Below, piece after piece: positions 1 through 9,800 of a stretch of DNA of 64,000 bases. Positions within the stretch are counted from its first letter, which is position 1. The number at the start of each line of letters is the position of its first letter. Under the pieces are notes generated by a model. The model made no database searches. It saw only the letters and a program-made list of their open reading frames with translations, and was not told where the DNA came from. Location: assembly GCF_003346865.1 (NCBI RefSeq), contig NZ_QDKL01000003.1, positions 186,001-250,000 of the forward strand, given 5' to 3'. The translations under genes and the position numbers were made by a program. This DNA comes from Halobacteriovorax vibrionivorans. GTDB taxonomy: Bacteria > Bdellovibrionota > Bacteriovoracia > Bacteriovoracales > Bacteriovoracaceae.

Positions 1-3000
1 CTCGATAATTTACAACATGGTAATAACGGTCGTTATTTTCATGCACATTGGCCGAAACCATCGATGTTTCACTAAAATGATACTCGATCTTAGCATTAAT
101 TTTATGGAGTCCTGTATTGAAATTACTAAAATCAAAAGGGACTTTAACATCAAACTGCTCATATTCGAAAAACTCATCCCCTTCTAATATCGGGACCTCA
201 ATTGTAAAAGGAGACTCCATTCCACCTAATGTAACATTTGCATTATATTTAAGAGGAGCAGCCGTAGGTCTTTGAACTTCAAATTCATAAATATCAATCC
301 CATGCGCTTGTTTTGCTCCATAAGAGAACGTGAGAGTTCTTTCCTTGCCTAATGTTTTATAGCTATCAATAGAGAAGTCTTGAAATAATTCACCAGTAGT
401 TGTTAGGATAGTACTACCACAGTCTTCAATTTCTTCTGGCTTATTTCTTTTACTCTTATCTATTTTAGTACAATCACCTGGATCATCGTCATCTTCATCA
501 GGATCATTTTCTTGTGGTTCAGGAGGTCTCGGAGCGGTGAAACCCCAACTAGTATTAACTAGCCCACCCTCTACGAGTTCCAACCTTTTTCCATCGTCAC
601 TAACTCTAGATTTCCCAACAACTTCAAATCGTCCTAAAGCATCATTCATCTGATAGATGTCGACGATTAGGCCAGGAGGAAGGTTATCTAAGTTTGGATA
701 CGTGATATTTGCTTGCTCTTCAAATTTTACACCTGAAGGCTGAACCGTAATTAGCATTGCAGGATTGAATTTATCCGGCAACGAAACTGGTGCTAAATTC
801 TTAGGAACAACTGATACAGACAATTGCCCTGTAAATGGAGTTCCATCTTTATTCTTAGCTGAGTTTGGAGGTACAATGACCTCAATTCCTAAGTCATCAT
901 TTATTACATTTGTCTCTTCATCAGGAACGACATCAGTAATCGAATCCATTGCAAGTCTTGGAACGTAGAATGGTCTATGAACGATATTTGTTGCATTTGG
1001 TATAACGTGAATTGCTTCAATGAAGTTTGCATACTTGCTGCCATCAGGAGCAAGTTCAGCAGTTGATGAGTCAATTTTAAAAATATACTGATCAACAATT
1101 GGCAAATCTTTTAAAATAAATTGACCTTTATGATCTGTTGTCGTGACAATATCAGTTCCAATAATTGAAATTGTTGCTCCCACAACAGGAACTTCAACAC
1201 CGTCACCAGTTGTAGCATTAGAGTCAGCGACACTTCCGACAATGATAGTTGGATCAATAGAACTCACTCCATTTACAATAAGATCAATGTCACCAAATAC
1301 TTTATTGTCTCCATCATATACATAATATCTAAAATTATATTCTCCGGCCTGATCCTTACCAGGATGCCACTTAAAATGACCAGTGAGAGGATCAAACTTT
1401 ACTCCTTCAGGAACATCACCAACTAATCCAAAAGATAGAGCTTGTGTGTCAGAATCAACAACAGGAACATTAAAGTTAAATTCATCACCAAGGGAAATAG
1501 TCTTTGCATCTAGCACCTCAATAACAGGAGGATTATTAACAAACTCCAATACTTGAATAGATTTACTTACTTTTTGAGAATCAAAGCTTCCATCACTTAC
1601 AACAAGTGAAATAGTATAATAGCCTACCTTATCAAATATTAAGCCAGAAGTATCTCGACCATTATCTCTAAATGATGTCATGCTACCATCAGGTGCAGAC
1701 TCAATATTCCATGTATAAACAAGGCCATCGCCATCAGCATCACTTCCACTTCCAAGAACATCAACAAAATATCCAAGATAAGCTTTAGATTCAATTGTGA
1801 AGTTTGCAACTGGCCTAGTATTAGCTGAAAAAGCTATTGTTGAGGAATTGGTATCGAATCCATCATTTACTATACATTTTATCGTATATTCACCAGCTTG
1901 ATCCGCTACAAAAGAAGTTACCGAGCTTGTATTTGTACTTAAATCAAGAGTAGAACCCTCTGGCCTTTCAAGCACTTCCCAAGAAAAGGTTAAGTTATCA
2001 CCATCAGCATCTGAACTAGAAGATGCATCTAATTGAACACTTGAGCCAACTTCAAAGATAGTGCTATTACTTACATTTACAATATTAACTAAAGGTATCT
2101 GATTAATAGATTCAAAAACAAAAGTTTCTACAACGTCCTTACTTAAACTATTTAATGCATGAACTTGAATAATTGCCTTTCCAAGTGCAGATGAAATTAA
2201 TGTCACATTTGGTAGAGTCGTATCAGATGGTGACAAGATATCACCAACTTCACTCCATAGAACATTCCACTTGAAATTATTAAATTCACCAGTGACTGTG
2301 ACATTATAATCTACGCCTCTGACGGCATCTCTTATATCTTCTAAAGACATATCATAAGACTCACCTTGGGTAGTTAAAATAAATTTAGAAGTCTTAGCAA
2401 GAGAACCGTCACTAACCGAAAGCTCAAGTATGTACTGTCCATCAACATCTGGAGTTATTTTTGCATTTTTTAAATTTCCATCAATTACCTGTGCAGTACT
2501 TCCTGTTGGTGATTCAATTAAACTCCAACTATAAGTAAGGTTATCTTCCTCGTAATCAACGACTTCAGGTGAAAGCTGCACTTGAGTTCCTAATTCAGAA
2601 TTAACATAGTTTAATTCTGTAATTTGAGGACTAAGATTTAGTGAAGAGATAGTCACTGTCTTTGAGTCAACATCTTTGCCATCAGAAATTTCTAATTGAA
2701 AAACATACTCACCTAACGTTCTTGAGACAAATTCAGCAAATGGTGTATTTACATTTATGAAATCATAGTCTGCATTTGTTGGAGAACTTAGTACAGTCCA
2801 ATTATAACTAAGAGGCTCTGAGTCTAAATCGTAACTCTCACTACCGTCTAAGATGTATTTATTATTTAATATAAGCTTCTTATCAAATCCTAGCTTTGCA
2901 ACAGGTTTGGAATTTATATCAACAACGCCAAAACATCTCCCTGTTTTTACATCTGCGTTTATAATACTTGTTGGCCTTATGACACATTTTTCAGCGTCAA

Positions 3001-3898
3001 GGTGAGCAATATCACTTGTTATAACAAGACCTGCTCCGAGATTAACCTCAACGTCTGATAGTAATGAAATCTTCTTCGCGTTAAACTCAACGCCTCGATG
3101 AAGTCTTACAGCAGAAGAGTCATAACTTTGTAGTGACTGGATTAGAATTGAATCTTCGATTGTAAAGTGTGAATCATTTGATATTACCGCAAGTCCATTT
3201 GACTTCATTGTAAAATTCTTTGATTTGATATTTGCATCATTTTTAATTTTAATGAATGCATTATCTTCCACGTCAGCAATTAGTTCAATATCCTCAGAGG
3301 CATCTATATTTGCACTTTTATTAAAAGAAATATTGTCACCAGATACTATTTTTAATGTACCTACTTTTATTATATTTGAGCTACCGAAAGCAATTTGTTT
3401 GCTCGTGGTTGCTATTGAAAGTTCGCCAGAAACCTGAAGTGATGTTGAGTCTCCAACGCTAATAATATCATTTGAAGAGATATTCATTTGTCCCGATTGA
3501 AATGTATTTGATTTACCAATAGTAAGCTTTTGAACATTACTACTTAAATCAATAACGTTGGACATGACATTAACTTGATCCTCAAGAGTTAATTTTTTTC
3601 CTGATTTTACACAGAGGTTATTTGCTTGAATAATTGAGTTTCTCTTAATCTTGATCCCACAAGGCGAGAAAATATTGAGCTGGCTTGCAACAATAATCCC
3701 ATCAATTGTTAAAGCCTGATATCGGTTTTTATCTCGACCAAAATCATTAAGGTAATCATTTAGTTCTTGAGTATTTGTTACAACGACACTGTTAGATCGA
3801 CATCGTACACTTGGATCATAATTATCTGGCACACTACACTCAGCATAAACTGAGATACTTGTTAACAACACTAGGATTAAGCTAATCACAGACTTCAT
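1..3898 (-). CDS. Giant exported surface protein with PKD/Ig-like domains, RHS-type N-terminal architecture (partial, C-terminus beyond the left edge)
   Basis: The frame is open from the ATG at 3898 to the window edge (1299 codons seen). Residues 1-19 are a Sec signal peptide ending VYA. Residues about 20-320 are rich in short Val/Ile/Asn/Ser strands with a few Cys, resembling a beta-helix. From about 325 to 870 come four or five PKD/Ig-like modules (motifs such as LDGSESYDLDSEPLSYNW and LDASSSSDADGD), the last resembling a putative-Ig (He_PIG) domain. Then follow a carboxypeptidase-regulatory-like fold (about 876-966), a ZU5-like stretch with VIVPPNSA, and an acidic linker near 1120-1140. 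This order is typical of the region ahead of RHS/YD-repeat barrels, but no RHS repeat is visible here, so that part is inference. The start overlaps the stop of the upstream giant gene by one base (TAATG), implying translational coupling. Likely cell-surface or secreted, perhaps in contact with other cells. Confidence 0.8.
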   Translation of the reverse strand, partial: MKSVISLILVLLTSISVYAECSVPDNYDPSVRCRSNSVVVTNTQELNDYLNDFGRDKNRYQALTIDGIIVASQLNIFSPCGIKIKRNSIIQANNLCVKSGKKLTLEDQVNVMSNVIDLSSNVQKLTIGKSNTFQSGQMNISSNDIISVGDSTSLQVSGELSIATTSKQIAFGSSNIIKVGTLKIVSGDNISFNKSANIDASEDIELIADVEDNAFIKIKNDANIKSKNFTMKSNGLAVISNDSHFTIEDSILIQSLQSYDSSAVRLHRGVEFNAKKISLLSDVEVNLGAGLVITSDIAHLDAEKCVIRPTSIINADVKTGRCFGVVDINSKPVAKLGFDKKLILNNKYILDGSESYDLDSEPLSYNWTVLSSPTNADYDFINVNTPFAEFVSRTLGEYVFQLEISDGKDVDSKTVTISSLNLSPQITELNYVNSELGTQVQLSPEVVDYEEDNLTYSWSLIESPTGSTAQVIDGNLKNAKITPDVDGQYILELSVSDGSLAKTSKFILTTQGESYDMSLEDIRDAVRGVDYNVTVTGEFNNFKWNVLWSEVGDILSPSDTTLPNVTLISSALGKAIIQVHALNSLSKDVVETFVFESINQIPLVNIVNVSNSTIFEVGSSVQLDASSSSDADGDNLTFSWEVLERPEGSTLDLSTNTSSVTSFVADQAGEYTIKCIVNDGFDTNSSTIAFSANTRPVANFTIESKAYLGYFVDVLGSGSDADGDGLVYTWNIESAPDGSMTSFRDNGRDTSGLIFDKVGYYTISLVVSDGSFDSQKVSKSIQVLEFVNNPPVIEVLDAKTISLGDEFNFNVPVVDSDTQALSFGLVGDVPEGVKFDPLTGHFKWHPGKDQAGEYNFRYYVYDGDNKVFGDIDLIVNGVSSIDPTIIVGSVADSNATTGDGVEVPVVGATISIIGTDIVTTTDHKGQFILKDLPIVDQYIFKIDSSTAELAPDGSKYANFIEAIHVIPNATNIVHRPFYVPRLAMDSITDVVPDEETNVINDDLGIEVIVPPNSAKNKDGTPFTGQLSVSVVPKNLAPVSLPDKFNPAMLITVQPSGVKFEEQANITYPNLDNLPPGLIVDIYQMNDALGRFEVVGKSRVSDDGKRLELVEGGLVNTSWGFTAPRPPEPQENDPDEDDDDPGDCTKIDKSKRNKPEEIEDCGSTILTTTGELFQDFSIDSYKTLGKERTLTFSYGAKQAHGIDIYEFEVQRPTAAPLKYNANVTLGGMESPFTIEVPILEGDEFFEYEQFDVKVPFDFSNFNTGLHKINAKIEYHFSETSMVSANVHENNDRYYHVVNYR

Positions 3899-6800
3899 TA
3901 TTTAACCTTCTTATTTAACATGTTTACTTTCTTACTTACTTTACGAAATGAGCTTTTAGATCGATACCTAAACGGTACAATCTTATCTTGCTTCATCTTT
4001 TGAGTTTGTTTGCCTATCAGAGGGTCTGATTCACCTAAGTAGAACTGATAGTAATCGGCATTTACGTTACCTTCATTATCCCAAACAAAACCAAGGACTT
4101 CATACCAACCAACGTTTAACAACTGAACATCAATATTCGGCCCATCAACAACATAGAACTCACCTTCAGGCCCTTCAATCCTCCATTTGTACTGAACAAT
4201 TGATTGATCATCAGTTGAAGCCGAAAGACTATTTAATAAGTTGTATGGAATAACTGAATCCGAAGAAATACTGTCAAACACTACACTTGGAGCATTTACT
4301 CCTCTAACATATATATTTGTATCATATGTATAAGTTAGATTTGTTGCATGGACCGTAGCATACACCGTCACATCATAGTACCCAGGACTAGAGAATGAGT
4401 ATGAAGTCGAGGACTCTGTGCCTACCATCTTTTTCCAATCGCCATTTCCAAAATCAAATACAAGATCATATTCGCTTCGACTTAAAGAGCTTGTACTAAA
4501 AGAAACTGTAAATTCCTGTGATGGAAGAACCTCATTAAGGTTCGATGTAATAACGCCGACAAATGGTGCTCTATCAGTATCAACAGTCTTCACTACTTCA
4601 AATCTATTATTATTAAAGTCTTGACCTTCTAAACGTACATCATTTTGGCCAAACGGTAGATAAAAGATAGGGCGATCAGTACCATCGTCATCGTCATTAT
4701 CTGTCTCCCAATATAGAGATGGTGTCATATAAAGAGCATTAGAATGTGCCATTCTTATGTTCATCCAGCTTCCACCACTGTCTAAGACGTAGAAATCAAA
4801 ATTATCGATTGTGTCTTTGTCGCCGACATATACCTTCTTATCGACGGTTTTTCGTAGGCCATTTTCATCAACGATAGAAGCAATAACAGAATGAACACCA
4901 GGGTAGTCGAACGCTACATTATTTAACTCACCTGCTAAGCCTGGCTCATACTGGTTTTTCTTCTTCAGTGAGATTGAAGATATTGTAGAGTTAATTGAGT
5001 AAGTATTACTGAAATCAAGAGTTGCGCTAGTACCTACTTGAGTGAAATGATTATTTCCACCAATATTAACGATAGGTAAAAAATCAGAGTTCTCAGGCTC
5101 CATGTCAACATATGCTTCAATACATTTCTCGTTTATAACATCCTTAGATGTAAGGACAAGGTGACATAACTCAACAGGTCCAGAATTATTAAAAGTGAAG
5201 TTCACAATAGGCTGTTCAATCCATTCGTCGACAAAATCAGAATAAATTCCCCAAGCCTGTAGAACAATATCATTTGAATCAGAGAAAGAGCCTGAACCAT
5301 CTAATGTAACTGATTCACCAAGATTAAATGTATTTGTCGACACAAAAGGTTTAGAGACAGGAACTTCTAAACTTATTGTTGAAGTATCAATCGTATAGTT
5401 ATACTTCTGGCCAAAATAATCATAGAGATCGATATTTACAGTAAAATCATCTTCTGAAAAATAGTAATTAAATATCTCTAAGCTTTCGTCATAAATCGGT
5501 CCATTTATAGTAATAAGCTCAGATCCATCGCCAAAATCTATCTCGACTTTAGAAATTTGATCAGCATTAACTAATTCCTCTAAGAATAATAAAGACTCAA
5601 ACGGAAGAGAATTATTATGATACTCTAAGAACATAAATCCAATTTCAGGAACAGCATCACCATCTTCAACATTTATAATTATTTGCTTTTGATAGCTTAA
5701 AGATGGGTTGGCGTTATCAGATACTGAAAGAGTGACAAAGTCAGTTCCTACAAAATCTAAATTTGGTATATATGTTAAATTATCCCCATCTAGACTTGCA
5801 GTTCCATTAACCGGTGCCTCTACAATCGAAAGAGTTAATTCCTGTAAATCGCCATTAGGGTCTGAATAGTCAACTACAGTAGATGAAGATGAGTTCTTTA
5901 AACCACTCAACTCACTAGTTGAAATAAATGGCGGATAATTTTGATCAACATAGATTTCAACTGAAAACATGCCTTCACCAGCAGGCACAGCACTATCAAT
6001 AACTTTTAATGTTATATTTTCATAACCCGTAAAGCCTAAGTTTGGAGTGTATGTAAATGATGTCTCAGACATCTCTACACTACCGTTTGAAGGTGAAGAA
6101 ATAACCTCTAAGTGATGTGTTTGTCCGATATCTGGATCATCAAAATCAGCATCAAGAGTTATTGATGTATTCTCTACACCATTTGTAAAAATATCGTTTG
6201 CAATAGGTGCCGTATTAGACTGAAGAAGAATATTAATAAATGCAGTCGCTGATCTATTTGGTGTTCCGTTATCGGTAACATTAATAGAGGCATAATAATA
6301 TCCGTCACCAGCACTTGTACCGTCAAACGTAACAAGTCCATTCTCATCAACAGTCAAAACCCCCTGGTCAGGCTGGCTTATAACTTCAAAAGTATGCTCT
6401 TGGCCAAACTCATAATCAGTGACGTTAATCTGTGTTGTTCCAATTTTTGAACCAATGAGATTAATATCATCAGCATTTACACTAGGAGCGTGATTACCTT
6501 CAGTAACCGCAATTTGAACAATCTGTTCAGCACAAAAAGTTGATGGCACACTTTCGCAAACAGAAACTGTATAACTATCGGACCCGCTATAGTCTAAAAA
6601 CGGAGTATAAGTAGCAATATTTGTTTGATAATCAAGATCTAAATGGCCATTAGTAGGATGTGTATCAATAAAAATCTCGTGTTCCTGATTTACATCAAGA
6701 TCAGATACCTGAAAAATGTGCTCAACAGCAACGCCCCAAGGAGTAGAGTCTTCAGAAGGGCCTGAGATTGATGGCATATGGTTTTGAACATTAATATTTA

Positions 6801-9800
6801 CAGTAGACTCAGAAACCCCTGGAGGATTTGCGTTGTCACTTATCTCTAAGACTACTTCAAAGTCTCCCACCTCTTGATAAGATGGAGTGTAATACAATTT
6901 AGATTCCGATACCCAAGCATATCCTCCAGTGCTGCTTTTAACTGAGATATAGTGGGATTGATTTGGATCAGGATCAATAACGACAATATCTACATTTTTT
7001 TCAGGATCCAGCCAGTTAAAGCTAAGGCTATAGTCACCTGCGGTTGGTGGGGTATTTTCGTATACAGAAATATTTATCGTTTTAGTTGATACTCCTGCAG
7101 GAAGTGCATTATCTCTAACTTCCAGAGTTATTGTATCTTCGCCGATGACCCCGTTGCTTTGAAAATGAAGATTATTATCGCTAATGTTCAATGAACCTAA
7201 ACTGGTTCCTTCAACAATGGAAATGGAATGTGTTTGTCCAACATCAGGATCAACGATATCGATATTAGTGCTATAGCTTAAATTTTCTAAAACACTAAAG
7301 TCCTCAAGAGAAATTACAGGAACTGTATTGGCAACAATTGAAATAGGTATTCTTAAAATAGACTTTTTAGGGAGGGATAAGGAGTCTAGAGCATATACAT
7401 CAACAAATGTATCAACAACATAACCTTCGACTAACTCAATATTTAAACTATTATCAGTTATTATTGCGCTTTTAACCCCTTCTCCTATTTCTTCAATACC
7501 GACTGTGACATTATGACCGTCGATATCTGAATACGATAATTCAGAACTGCCGACACCACTTTGGAAAATACTCAAGCTAGACGGGTTTGCTAAGACTGAT
7601 GGTGGATGATTCTCATTAATCGTAATATTTACAGTATGAAAAGTTTCTAGCGGAGGATTCGCGTCATCTGTTACCTTTAGTACAATGGAATCACTAGTTT
7701 GACCAACTAGATTAGAACGATAAAGTAGACTATTTTCCCAGATACTTGATGTTCCTTGACTTGGCCCTTCATAAATTTCAACTGAGACAATTTGCCCTTC
7801 GTTTGGATCAGATAGTGTAAATGGCACATTATTCATTTCACCTTCAAATGTATTTATATCTGAAATACTTATAGAAGGTGGCTCATTTCCAATAATCTCT
7901 ACAGGTATAGTTAAGTCGAAGCTTTCACTTACAACACCACTATCTTTTACTGTAATAACAAATGAATCTAAACCAGTAGCGCCAACATCTGAGGCATAAG
8001 TAACAAAACCATCTTCATTTACAACGGCCTCTCCTTTCTCAGCTTGAACCTTGATAGTAAACGTATGTGATTGATTAATGTTTGGATCAGCAACATTAAT
8101 CTGTGTTGATTCAGTATCACCTGCAATAACTGAAATTGGTTGTGCTGTAGACTCTGGCACACTATTTTTAATAACGTTGATCGGTATCGTAAAATTTGAT
8201 GTTTTAGAAGCGTATCCATTTGAATCACTCACAGAGACTGTAAAATAATCAGTTCCGACAAAACCAATACTTGACTGATATTTAAACTTTCTTTTTTCAG
8301 CGAAGCTTTGCTCAATATCAAGTTCAAGCGTACCATAATTTGGTTTTGCAACTACTTGAACATTGTAATTTTCATTAAACTCTTCATCATTTTCATCAAA
8401 TAATAGGCCTTCAAAGTCAACGACTTCACCTTCAAGAACAAAGACTTCATTAGCGATTGAGAACTCAGGTGCAACATTTTCAACAACCTGAATATTCATC
8501 GTTAAATCAGAAAACAGCTCGTCACGAGTATTAGATTCTTTTACTCTAAATACAATATTATCACTACCGACAAAGCCTTCATTTGGAGTGTAGATGGCAC
8601 TTATCTGATTCCAGCGCCAACGAAAACTTCTTACGTTTCCACCAACAGGGTTTACAAGAAGAGAAAGACTTAAACTATCGTTATCTGGGTCATTTGCTAC
8701 CCCTCTTATCGTAGAACTCTTTCCTTCTAGTAATCTAATATCAGATGCAAATACATTTGGTGGCCTATTGGCAGTAACTGCAATATTGGCAACATTTGTA
8801 CTACAAAGTACAGGTGTTCCATTATCACAAATTTCAAATGTAAAAGTATCGAGGCCAGAAAAGCCTAAGTTTGGTGTATATTGAAAAGTAGTGTCGTTGT
8901 AACTACGGCGAAGACTACCGTTACTTGGTGGAGTAATAATATTAGCAACGTGATCTTGATCTCTGTCAACATCAGTATATCGTAGGAATAAGTGTTGAGC
9001 ACGTCCTGAACTTATTGTTGTGTTAAACTCCTGTGCAACAGGTTGTGTATTTGCAATTGTTACAAAAGTAATATTAGCAATCTTTGAAACAGGAGGATAA
9101 CCAGCATCAGTATACTGAACTCTTAAAGTTTCCTGAACAGGAGTTTGTACATTCGAAGTATACTTAAAATATCTGTCTGAAACTTTTTCTAAGGTTCCAT
9201 ATTCTGGAGTATCTAAAAATTCAAAGTTACAGTTTTTTCTACTATCAGGATCTTGGCATCGAAGCAAGAAATTCTTAGGAGAAAAAGGCAAGAATTCAAA
9301 GGTAGCATCTGCCATAGTAGCTTCAACATTTTCTACCGCATTAAAAAGGATTTCAACATCGCCAAACATCGAAGGAGAACCATTATCCCAGACTCGAATT
9401 ACAATACGTTCTTGCCCATACTCTCCGGCCCTTGGAATATACCTAAATCTATTATCTCTTGTTAGTTGGTTTAGCTCACCAAAAGAAGGGCCTTCTATTA
9501 CCTCATATCTAAAGTCTATAGTAGAATCAATATCATTAGGATCAATACTTATTGTATAATCATTAGAAAAAGTGACCTCGTCAGGGAAATGTGCAACTGG
9601 TTCAGGAGGTTGATTATTTTTAACAACAACTTCCAGTGTAACGAGTCCAGACTTTACAGGATATCCATTATCTTTTACTTCGACAATGATTGTTTCTATC
9701 CCTAGAAAGTCTTCTCTTGCTGTATAAACAATCTGGCTTCCAGTAATTAATACAGAACCACCAACTAGTTCATTTACAACACTAACATCATGGACTTGAT